From Neodontobutis hainanensis (Eukaryota > Chordata > Actinopteri > Gobiiformes > Odontobutidae), in the NCBI GenBank assembly GCA_024349245.1, contig JALDNG010000041.1, forward strand, positions 8,609,001 through 8,673,000: DNA of 64,000 bases, in the 5' to 3' direction. Below are positions 46,791-56,872 of the stretch, in pieces; positions within the stretch are counted from its first letter, which is position 1, and the number at the start of each line of letters is the position of its first letter. The translations under genes and the position numbers were made by a program. Below the pieces are notes generated by a model. It saw only the letters and a list, made by a program, of their open reading frames with translations. It was not told where the DNA came from and did not search any database.

Positions 46791-49299
46791 AAAACTCTGG
46801 TACTCACTGACAAATAAAATAAATGATAAAAATGTTGTGCGCAAGCTTGATTAAAAATATATGCATTATATGTGTCTTTTTTCTTCTTTTATTGTTCCCA
46901 CAGTAGAAGTTGTTGCTAATTCTGTGTCATCTCACAGTAGCACAGGGATGTGTGGTAAGGAGGACTTGATGTTGCATGACCCAGGTACCTCGGTAACGAA
47001 GTGGGTTAGATACAGTAGACAATAGGAAATCCAATGACATAAAACGGACGACAGAGTGGTTTTAACAGACCAGCAGAAAAACCTCAGACTCTTAAGGTCA
47101 CTAGCCAGGTAGTACAGATTGATAGTCTGAGTGCTAGTTTATTGGACTCTTAGGACACAATCTACATCCTCAATTCTGAGTTGGGACACTGTATTCTCTT
47201 GAATAAGTCTCAACTTCAGCCCACACACTTTTTGGTCAGTATAAATTTTATTTATTTTATGTAAGAAAATATTGTATTCTTTCTTTCCTTTGTTGGCCAA
47301 AATAAATTAAACCAAAATTTAAATAACATTTGAATTCAATATATTGCAACTCTCATAAATAATAATTGATTCACAATGGAACAAGGTTTTAGAAACAGAT
47401 TTTACCATTTCATGAAAAATACTAACTCTTTTTCAATTTGATGGCAGCTCGTTTAAAATGGACAAAGGAAAATTGGAAAACTGTTCTATGGGCAGATTAA
47501 TCAAAATTGTATGCACAGCATGTGCTTTGGCCCAGAGAAGATGGCGGCGTTTCACAGACAGTCGCTTCTGGAAGTGATCTGAAGCCTTTTATAATATCAG
47601 TATTTCCAATACTTACCTTGACCTTTGACCTTGTCCCTTTTACAGGTTTTTTCCAGGTTCTCTGAATCTTTTGATGAGATGATGTACTGTAAATATGAGC
47701 AAATGTTGGAAAGGTAGAATTATGATAACATGGGTTATTAAGCAGATGAACAGAGAGAGATTGGATAAAATAATACATGTATCGCATGCTTTTTTTAATG
47801 CAAGCATTATTTTTACAACTTTCATAATTTGCCAGATTTGATATCAACCATTGTGTGGTTTTGTGGTGGCACACAGAACACAGTGTACACAGTAAGTGTT
47901 TGTGCTTTCCAAGGATATATAAGTTCTTTATTATCTGTTTATACTTTAACTGACTGCAGACCTGTAAGTTGTAAGACGGCAGTCTTTGGCAAATCTTGTC
48001 ACAACCATGCAATTTTTGTTGACGGGTTATGGATAAAGGTTTACAGTGTTAGTAAAGATATTTTGGGGTATTGCAGCATTTTAATAATATTTCTCTGCAT
48101 TTATCGAATAATTCCACCACATTAGATGAGTATTAAAATGTGGTATATAGTTCTTTATTTAAAAAGCATATTCTTTTAGAGCAGTTGTGTTGGTAGCTCA
48201 TTTCGATTTTGTGGTTAAACCACATATTATCATTTGGGAAAGTAATAAATCTTTTCCATTAAATTGATTATAGGTTTTCAGACACCTTTTTATTGAAAAA
48301 AAAACTGCAGACTTGGCAAAAATAGAAAGGTCATTCTGAAGCCAAAGCAATTTTCTATAATGAGTCCATAGCTCCATCACCGCAGACCCATGCATTAGCC
48401 ATGTTAACACCCGCCTGTGGAGGGACAGTTAGCTTTTACGTAACCTTCAGGAATCTCTGGTAACCTACTGATTAAGCACATCTTTAATCCTGAAACAACC
48501 ACCGTTAAATCCCGCTGGGCTGGTGCTGGTTGAGAGGCTGGTGGCTGATGTAATAAAGAGCAGGCGATGAAGTGGAAAAGCACCACGCGTCAATAGCAGT
48601 CTGCTTTTGTAATGAGACATGTTGATAGATTAAAAGCATAAAAATGGTTGTTTATGGATTTTATGTGAAAAATAACACCCTACCCTTTATGGACTTCACA
48701 ACTAAATGTATAAAATATGTTTTTATTAATATTTAAATTATATCTTGATCTGACAATAATACTAATAAAATGCAATATTATGCATTCTAATTTTATTAAT
48801 TCAAACAGTCATAATTCAGGCCAGGCTTTTGCCACCAATGTTAGTCTGTGTATAAAATAAAATAAAAAGATTAAAAAAAGGTAAACACTAATCAACATTA
48901 ATGGCGTGTCCCAAATGAGTGGAAAAGGTGGCAAAAGTCAGTCTATACTCAAGAAAAGTATAGTCTCTGAAATGTACTTAAAAGTAAAGTATACATTATT
49001 TTTGCTGTCATTGATACACAATACATTTTTGATGTACAGTAAAACCTAGAAGAACAACTTTAATATTTGGACCTGATTTGACATCATAAAAGTTCATACA
49101 TTTTTAATACTTTTAAGACCTTGGAGGTACTTATGTGGTTAATGTTGTCTTTGTGGGAAGTTTATAATTAACTATTACTTTAACACAATGGAGGTGAGTA
49201 GCCTTCGGGGCTCAAGTGCAAGTGTGCGCTAGTTAGCATTAGCTATCAAAAGCGTCTTCTTTTATGATCACATAAGCGCAGCATACCTACACACTTGTG
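46791..49299. other. Mostly unique non-coding stretch
   Basis: The longest frame is 171 codons on the minus strand (48012-47497). It is Cys/His/Lys-rich without a domain signature, lies in AT-rich DNA and has an overlapping 98-codon plus frame, so I do not call a gene. A perfect DR1 lies at 47619-47631. A weak tRNA-like stretch is at about 48460-48520. Confidence 0.45.
47619..47631 (-). promoter_or_regulatory. Perfect DR1 nuclear receptor site
   Basis: The minus strand reads AGGTCAAAGGTCA, two identical half-sites spaced by one base. Confidence 0.4.
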
Positions 49300-49309
49300 A
49301 ACATGCCCA

Positions 49310-49645
49310 TTCTTGGCCTTCCCCTCGACCCACTTTGAGGACCATCCATGTTCCTACCAGACCGAGAATCCAGCTCAAAACCAGAGGCGACAGAGCGTTT
49401 GCTGCAGCTGCTCCTAGGCTCTGTAACAGTCTACCTCTTAAAATCAGAATTCCTCAGTATTTTTAAATCATCACTAAAGACCCTTTTGTTTGCACTAGCT
49501 TTTAGCACAAGCTGGACTTAGACTCATTTTCTTTATTTTATTATGTTAAACTTGTTTATTTTTTATGTCTTGTTTGATTTTCTTCCTAGTTTTGAGGGGA
49601 CTATAAACTTCTGTGCTATATAAATACAGTTGACATTGCCCTGGA
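49310..49645 (+). mobile_element. LINE C-terminal remnant and 3' tail
   Basis: The plus strand encodes RIQLKTRGDRAFAAAAPRLC, then NSLPLKIRIPQ and, after a frameshift, FKSSLKTLLFALAF. This is the standard C-terminal block (TRGDRAF..AAPRLWNSLPL...FKS.LKT.LF) of fish LINEs; here Trp of LWN has become Cys. It ends with GTGCTATATAAATACAGTTG followed by ACATTGCC, the usual tail. It is 5'-truncated and inactive. Confidence 0.88.
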
Positions 49646-50884
49646 GCAACGAGAGCACACCTTGTGTAGCACATGTATCTGTCATTATGTATTTAATTGA
49701 AACCTCTAATGAAAGTCAATTGAGAGGTTGACCTGTACACCAACCAGACCCATACTGTAACACCAGATAAAAAACATCATTACTGATTAATGTAATCGAT
49801 AAAACTGAAGAAAACTGCATTGATGCCTATAGCTAATACTTTCTGCTCAGTTGTTTTTGTTATTGGTGTTTTATCGGTGGATCTTGAGTCTGGCCATTAG
49901 CTCTTTCATTCTCCTCTTTCATTTTCTCCTTCAAATCTTCTGCCTGGTGTAGTTACGAGAAAAGTAGTCTGTAGCATTTAGTAATGGTTCCTATGAAATT
50001 AAATAGATTTTCTGCCCTAACCAGACCTTATTTGATTTTATGAACTGCTGATACTGTTCTTTCCTTCTCTTACTGCCTTTTTTAAGCTCAAATTGGCATG
50101 TACAAATGAAAGCAAGGCGACACAAGAATCCAAGCACTGTGTCCGGGCTAGAGGGGGCTGAATAATGTGAGGAATACTGAAGGACTTAATGAGTCACAAT
50201 GGAGACTTCAGCTTGTTTCTGATTCAGCTATGATTTCTCTAAGTGTTACTGGGAAAATGAACACACAACAGCCAAGAGTGGGCTGCTCTTGGCATTGAGA
50301 GCAGAGCCTAAAAGCAGATGAAAGGTTCAGTGATGTATATGTATGTTTTCATATTGTGGGCAGCTAAAGCAGGCCGGCTGGCAGGGCTCGGCGAGTGCAT
50401 CTGTTCCCGGTGTAATGAGCCTGCCCCCCCCCCTCCTTTTACACTCTCTCATCATTATCAGAGTTTAATTAGAGACATCCCTCCCCGTTGTTGCAGACAG
50501 TCACAAGAGGAAGGCCGCCATGACACAGACAATAACAAAACTGCACAGGCACAAACAGGAAGAAAACATACTCAGATGTAAACCATATCTGTGACAAAGT
50601 TCTCACACACTGATCTGATTCTTCAACATGAAATACCAGGTTTTCTCACCTCGAGTAATGAATAGTGTCTCCAGTGAAGTTGTTGGGTCCTTCATTTCAA
50701 CAAACGCTGGATCGCTTAGGGGGGCCCCCTACAGGCCACGAGGCCCTAAGCAGCCACTTAGTTTGCTCAAAGGCTGCACGCTCACTAGCCCTGTTTTCGT
50801 GGTTTGTTCATTTCTGTTAGGGTCAGAGTTTGGGTATGACAGTCCATTGCGAGCTGGCCTGCCTTGTTACCATTCTTGGGGCTA
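49646..50884. other. Unique stretch, possible conserved non-coding element
   Basis: About 50140-50560 is mixed-composition DNA with an 8-bp perfect hairpin at 50271-50293 (GCCAAGAG...CTCTTGGC) and a C-run near 50424-50433. A G/C block, GGGGGGCCCCCT, is at about 50718. No coding frame has support. Confidence 0.4.
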
Positions 50885-51228
50885 CCGTGTTACAAACTAA
50901 TGCAAGTACTCAAATAACTTTTTGGGAGTAACAAGTAACCTAGCATGTTAGTTTTGTGAACCAAGTAATTTATTGTCTTGTTACTTTTTCAGATGGTGAC
51001 GTTAGTTTAAGAGAAACTTGGCTTCATCAACAGGTCTTCTTCTCACATGAGGTTATCACTGCACTGAAAGTATAAATGAATAAAGCTCTGTCATTTTTGA
51101 GCTGCAGTATTGGCCACACACTCAGATTTAAGTTACACATGAGTGCACTAACTTTTAACTTTAACTTTAACTGTTAACGTAACGCGTTCATTTTTAAGAG
51201 CAGTAACAAACTTAAAAATGTAACACTG
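50885..51228. mobile_element. hAT-type non-autonomous element (344 bp)
   Basis: The ends CCGTGTTACA and TGTAACACTG are near-complementary. The interior has AGTAACAAGTAACC near the left and GTAACGCGTTCATTTTTAAG near the right, matching the AACGCGTTACTT motif common to a fish hAT-type repeat. No matching 8-bp target duplication was seen. Confidence 0.55.
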
Positions 51229-53558
51229 TTTGTTTCCCTCTTTTGTTTTGTTCTGCCAACCCTTCACCAGATTTCTATTTTTTCTCTATTTTTACTTAAA
51301 GGAGCATTACATCCAAGATCCCGAGTTTTTGTAGAGGTGTGCCACCTCTGGCGTTAGCGGTACTGCACTAATAAAGCTGGCTTTATTCATGCAGTACCAG
51401 TGTTGTGCGTGTTCACTGTGTACACGCTTGTATGAGCACAAACGAACATCAACCAAACGAGAATCTGCCGGTTTCGAGTGCCCAGGAGGCCTGTCTCTTC
51501 AATGTGTTCAAAGGATTCTTTTTCAACTTTGCCTTTGCGTTGTTTACTTTACATATGGCGGTAAATCTTGGAGTTAGAACCAGGTAAAGGAGCACACCGG
51601 AGTTTCAATCCCAAAACCTTCTCATTTGAATTTAGGGTTCTTTTTGCTGTGAATTGAAAATAATTTATATAATTATTATGAAATTATTAAATACGGCTGT
51701 AACACCGGCCAGTATCATGAATTGAATAGTCTCAATAACCAACTCGTTCTTCCCCGACCCACATAATGATTTAAATTGATATAAAGATGTGGTTGTTTTT
51801 TAAGTGTGTGCATGTACATAAATATGTGTGTGTATGTATGCATTTTTTCAAGGGACTCACACACTGGAGGTGGTAAGCTGCTGGGGCAGTCTGACCTTCA
51901 TACACCAGTGCCACAGACACTGGAGGCAAGGTGGGCGAAGTGTATGAACCACCAGTCACTGCCGCCCTGATTCTAATTGTTAGTAGGAGCTTTAGTTGTA
52001 GAATAGCTAATGTTGGCCTAAAACTTTGGTTTAATAAATAAATTAGCTTTTTGTGTTGCCTTACAGTTTATTTTATTTTTTTAGATTATTCCCTTTTAGT
52101 TTAGCAACGGTTTTAACAATAGAAATCCTCTTTTTTGGAGTTGCATTAATGAAGAACAGAATTAATAGCAGTCAGTATATTTTGTGTATTTTGTGTAAGA
52201 TGTTGTCAAATACCTTAACTAGCCCCATTAACAGCCGTACAAAACTTCAGGCTTGTCTGCGTCTCCACTCGGCCAAAAGGTTATGTAACTCATACTGAAA
52301 AAAAGGCATCTCCTTCTCTGTTTTCTGCTCCTATGCATGTAAGTTACATTAGTGTTAAACAGTGCCACCATCTGGCCTGGCATGAGCTGTTGTAACAGCA
52401 GCTTCTTTTAAATAAAACACCACCAATCAATTGTTATCATAAACATCAGGGTTGTTTCAAATCCATTTAGTCACAAAAATGTTATACCTTGAGTATAAAA
52501 ACTGGCTTATTAAACACAACAACATTTACACGTGTTATATTTGTGACAGAAACACAACAGTAAACAGAAAATGAACTTTTTGTGTATTACCATCTTATTG
52601 TAATGTATTTGCTTTTTAAATTTGTCTACCTTCTTGTTTCCGATGCCAGAATGTAAAGCATTAATAAAAAAAAAATCAATGCAAAGACACAGCAAGGTCA
52701 TTGGTGGCATTAAAAGCCGTATAATCTTTTATCAACCATGTTATAAATTCTCACTGTTTGCATCAAAGCTCTAAGTTATAGCTTGATGTTGTCAGTGAGG
52801 GGTCAAGGCCTGCAGTGGCCCCTGCCATTAATCTGGGAGCCTGCAGGTAACAGCTAAGTTGCATATTGTCACAATTCCAATACATTATTTACTAAGAGAC
52901 ATTAAAAAGTAATGTGTATTAATAAACAGAACCAAGGCCAGAGGGTATAGTCATATTCTACCCAGTCATAACTCTCCTCACTTTCATCAAGAAGACAAGT
53001 TGTAATATATGTATGGCCCAACACTCAAGGGCCCTTTCACTTTCCAGAGCTGCCTGTGAATCACCTCCGCAGCCACTGAAAAAGTATTATAGACTAAGCT
53101 CCAGTGGCATTAAATGTAATGAAAACCTCTTTGGCTATGTCCACACTTATACATATTTTATATTTTAAAACATGCTGAATACCTACTTTTATTTCTAGTA
53201 TTAAGTCTATCTTCTAAATTTATAGACCACTATTGTAAGCCACAGGGGCCACACTCAACAACCTGATGGGGACTGCTTATTCGGTTTAGGTCTGTGGGAA
53301 ATGAAAAGTAAAAAGAGAATGGCTGAAATGAAACATTAAGACCCTTTATCCATGTGTGTCTGTTTTGTGTCTTAACATGTGACCAAATGTTTTTTTTCAG
53401 ATGTTATACATAATCAGCAGGATATCAACATTTTTGCATGCTAGACCTTTTGTGCCTAGTACATCTGTGTACAGAAACATGACTGCTGTTTTGGCCTATG
53501 TGTACTGTTTTTACTTTATAGAGTAGAATTTTATCTGGTGCACTTTTACAAATGAAAA
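51229..53558. other. Mostly non-coding stretch
   Basis: Contains a minus-strand SINE-like fragment (51840-51965). Around 51300-51600 two overlapping plus frames (51389-51577, 51405-51587) have no domain. Otherwise AT-rich unique DNA. Confidence 0.45.
51840..51965 (-). mobile_element. SINE-like repeat, second family (minus fragment)
   Basis: The minus strand reads CCACCTTGCCTCCAGTGTCT, GCACTGGTGTATGAAGGTCA, then GACTGCCCCAGCAGCTTACC. This is the central portion of the repeat at 61096, including an internal segment which that copy lacks. Confidence 0.65.
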
Positions 53559-54195
53559 GGAAATACGGTAACACTTTATTTTACACTACACCCAACACCT
53601 TGTAAATACCTCATTAAGTACAATGTAACACACTGTGTAACAAACAGTAATAACATGTAACTAGTATGTAACTAGATTGTACATACATACCTTAACCCTA
53701 CCTACACTACGTAAGTACCAAGCGTCTCTCATGAAACCTCCTAAATGGTCCTCGCGTAAGGGCGCCGCCATATGGCGAAATATGGCGAAATACAGCGAAA
53801 TACAGCGATATACCGCTGTCCACCAGAGGGCAGGCTCCAAAAGCGGAAATATAAGGAGAAACCCAATGGTGACTTTACAAGTGTAAAAATCATGTCTGGT
53901 ACAAAAGATGGCTCCGGTCTCGAGAGCTAAGTTTTTACTGAGTGACAACTCTGAGGGGGGTGAATTTTTGATTAATATGTCCGTTTATGCTATCTGAAAA
54001 CAATTGTTTTACTATGGAGTAAAAGCCGAAAATCTCGGATGTAACCGACATTTTACTGCCCTTTCATAACGACAATATCGGTGAATAGGTGAGCAATGGG
54101 CGGATTACATCCATGTTTATTTACAATCTATGGTAAATACACATATTTTCCATTACAATGTAGTGTAGTGTAAAATAAAGTGTCACCGGAAATAC
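53559..54195. mobile_element. MITE with intact ends and 8-bp target duplication
   Basis: The element is 53567-54187 (621 bp). Its 25-bp terminal inverted repeats (53567-53591 and 54163-54187) begin GGTAACACTTTA and GGTGACACTTTA and differ at one position. Both sides are flanked by GGAAATAC (53559-53566 and 54188-54195), an exact 8-bp target-site duplication. That length is used by hAT, Merlin and P superfamilies, so the superfamily is open. There is no transposase. Inside are a short tandem GCGAAATAC array (about 53768-53812), a CTCF-like motif (53820-53833) and GTTTATTTACAATCTATGG near 54115, itself similar to the end of another fish repeat, so an older element may be nested. Confidence 0.9.
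53820..53833 (+). promoter_or_regulatory. CTCF-like motif inside the MITE
   Basis: CCACCAGAGGGCAG is a close match to the vertebrate CTCF core CCASYAGRKGGCA. It is carried by the transposon. Confidence 0.45.
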
Positions 54196-54294
54196 TTTTT
54201 ATGTCAAATTTCAAACTGTGCAGGCCATTTCCCAGCAGTTAAATACACTAAATATACTACAACCATTGTTTGGAGCATTTTCCTTCTTCAGCGG

Positions 54295-54430
54295 TCACCA
54301 CAATCATCTAGTGGTTTGCATATTTCGGTTTTTTTTGCCGGATGCCCTTCCAGATGCAGTTCTTTCCATTTATCTGGGCTTGGGACCAGCGCAAAGGTGC
54401 ACTGGCTGATGATCCCTTGTGAGAGGCAGG
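54295..54430 (+). mobile_element. Interspersed repeat fragment
   Basis: TTTGCCGGATGCCCTTCCAG, then TTATCTGGGCTTGGGACC and GTGCACTGGCTGATG, match a fish repeat block (CCGGATGCCCTTCC...TCCGGGCTTGGGACCGGC). The source element type is not resolved. Confidence 0.6.
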
Positions 54431-56045
54431 GGTGCTCACAGATGTATTAATGAGCAACCAAATAGAAAAAAATAGAAGTGGCCTTTCACTAAAGTGCTAA
54501 GTTCTCTGGTGGTTTCTTTAAAAGAAAAAAGACTGAAGTGTTTTTACAACATAAATTTTATACAAATGCAAGCAGTAATTTTATATTTTTATAGCTTGTT
54601 AATACCTTGTTAAAATTCATGGAAATGCATTTCTATCTATTGAAGTCGGATAAAGGTTTGTTGTAATTACTGTACATATACATATACACATATATAGCAA
54701 GGACTGTGCCACCGAGTTATGATTTACAACCTGTTGGTAAATTATAATAAAGATTAGACCATAACTACTCATCATGGGTTCAATAATTGTGTCTGGAACA
54801 TGAGTGTGACGGATGTCTACAGGGTACTCTTGACATTAACTTATCAATATGGAACTGCGTCAGGGAAATTGAAATATAGCCACAGCTAATCTCTGTGTTT
54901 TGAACCCGGTATGAATATTAAAATCTTAACCTTTTAAATGATGCTGGCAATAATTTTGACTTTCAAAGAAATTGGACCCTATGTTGGATTTGCGTTTGCA
55001 AACTATCTTAACATTCTGAGATATTTACTAAAAATAGAGGCTGTATATTACATTTTAGTCAAGTGATTGCCCTCACACATTTATGCAATCCAAATGAGTT
55101 TTACCAGTGTAAATATTTAAACACAAGCTAACAATAACCCTATTTACTATTGTATAATGTCTTTTCTGTTGTATATCACTGAATCAATAAACCATGAAGT
55201 AATGGAATGCGGTTATCAATTTTACAAATAAGTGCCATATTTAATGAACATAAAATGCAAGTTGGTGATTACATTTGTCTGGTCTAATACAAAAATACAA
55301 AGTTTTCTTCAATTTCATTTCAAGTGGATTAAGATAGGATCTTTTTTTGTGTACATGTGATGTCAATCTGTAAAGGCTGACAGAATTAAGCACAGAGCTT
55401 TGACGTAGAAATCTGTTGCTACAGTCCTGCCGTGTCTTAGCTGTGCCCCTTGTGTTTAGATTTCAGTCAAAATATGGTTACATCATTTATTTTCATTTGC
55501 TTGAAAGCAGATAGAACCCTTGACATGTGTCTAGTCATAGCTAATATTTACTTATAGTGTGTGACCTAATCTGATCTCAGTCTTGAGCTGTGTGTGTGAA
55601 TAGCGTGTGTTAGTGTTAATGTACGGAAGCCTTCATGTAAAACTCAGACTTTACTATTAAGTTAACTTTTTTGTTGTGCAAAAGGTGGATTAACCTCTAC
55701 CCTGAATTGTGACAGTGTTGACTAATTGCAGAAGCAACATCGAGAGTGAGGAACATAACCAATGGCAAATATTGTATGCGTTGTTGAGAAAACAATGATT
55801 ATTGACCTACTCTAATTGACGAGATTGGGAAAAACATTACTGTATAATTAGGGAAATGGTTTTAAATAAATAAGATGGTGACAAAGGCAATTAAAGAATG
55901 GCATTAACCAGTTGGTGTACAGTATATTTCACAGATGGGTAACTTGGTGTTGTCATAGTAATCTTCTTCGTTAAGCCTCGGCTGAGTGAACTTACAAACA
56001 GATGCTTTCTTGTTTTAAACAGCAGGCATCTGTGGCCTTGTTTCC
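54431..56045. other. Unique non-coding stretch
   Basis: AT-rich DNA without long open frames or recognised repeats. Confidence 0.55.
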
Positions 56046-56872
56046 TTGTTACCCTCTTGCTTTATGTCATTTTTATGCCAGGAAAACGCTGCAAGTGCTC
56101 CCACATCTGCTCGGGTTTATATAAGATGCACGCACACATCATCTGGGAGAGAGGAAGTTCCTCTTTTGACAGACTTAAGTCCCAACCATTACAGATTCAT
56201 GCTGGCTCGGCAAACAGACAAATTGGAGCCCTTGCTTTCTGTAAGAGGACCTTCTGGATCTGTTCGTGTGTGGAGAAGCGGGTCAAATTCAGTATTCTTA
56301 CAGTCAAGTCCGCGAAACGTCAAGTGTGTTTGGCTTGCGGCAAGAAGAGCAGGCTCACCGTATGTGAAAAGAAGCATGCGGTAGTGCCTCTGGAAAACAG
56401 TGTGTTCCAACTGCTGAGACAATGCCAAAATATATTCATCAAACTCAAATTCTTTAGCCTCCATTCCCGGATGTTTCCCGAGGTCGTTTGTGTACGAAAC
56501 CCAACTGTTATAAATAAAGAGAGAAGCCAAAGTGAAATATGTCAAGAAGCAAGACGAGTAGAATGGGGATTGACAGCTAGGGTTGCAGAAGTTATGCAGC
56601 GGGGTTGGAGAGGCAGGCTGCTGATGCGTAGCGGCAGTGGCAGTGCAGGTGAGCGTGCCCGGTGCTCTGTGAAGTGTTGCACACCGTCCTCCTGCCGGGG
56701 GCCAGGCAAGGGACACATGAGACGGAGAGGTGAGGAGGGAGCGTACTGTGGCACACAGTCTGTTCACGTATGGACTGTTTGTGCTGTTTAAGTGTTTCCA
56801 TAGTGAATGAATTATGAAGGAGCTTTCCCAACATGCCATTATGTTCTGATGACAAAGTAGGTCAGACACCAC
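56046..56872. other. Region of overlapping long open frames
   Basis: This is the densest open-frame region of the window: 244 codons on plus (56057-56791) and 227 codons on minus (56872-56189) over the same DNA. The region is richer in G+C than its surroundings, which by itself thins out stop codons. The plus frame shows no recognisable domain. The minus frame contains the exon candidate at 56504-56359. At most one frame can be real, and neither may be. Confidence 0.4.
56359..56504 (-). CDS. Candidate single exon, unknown gene
   Basis: On the minus strand a pyrimidine-rich tract ending in TTTATTTATAACAG is a good splice acceptor. It is followed by 146 bp that are open in one frame and end at ACATACG|GTGAGC, a good splice donor. 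The 48 complete codons read in part NDLGKHPGMEAKEFEFDEYI, then LALSQQLEHTVFQRHYRML. An ATG in a reasonable start context (GGAATGG) lies inside, so it could also be a first coding exon. The peptide looks protein-like (charged, mixed, no low complexity), but I do not recognise the family. No partner exon was found in the window, and the opposite strand is also open. If real, the gene runs leftwards, with other exons outside or too short to see. Confidence 0.25.

Noticed and set aside
47497..48012. 171-codon minus-strand open frame
   Set aside because: It shows no recognisable domain, lies in AT-rich DNA, overlaps a 98-codon plus frame and has no clear exon context. A frame of this length can arise by chance in 64 kb.
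48460..48520. tRNA-like stretch (CTACTGATTAAGCAC ... GTTAAATCCCG)
   Set aside because: Box spacing is plausible but both boxes are poor and no body of a known repeat follows.
56057..56791. 244-codon plus-strand open frame as an intronless gene
   Set aside because: It is open on both strands because of locally higher G+C. The translation has no domain, and part of the opposite strand looks more exon-like.
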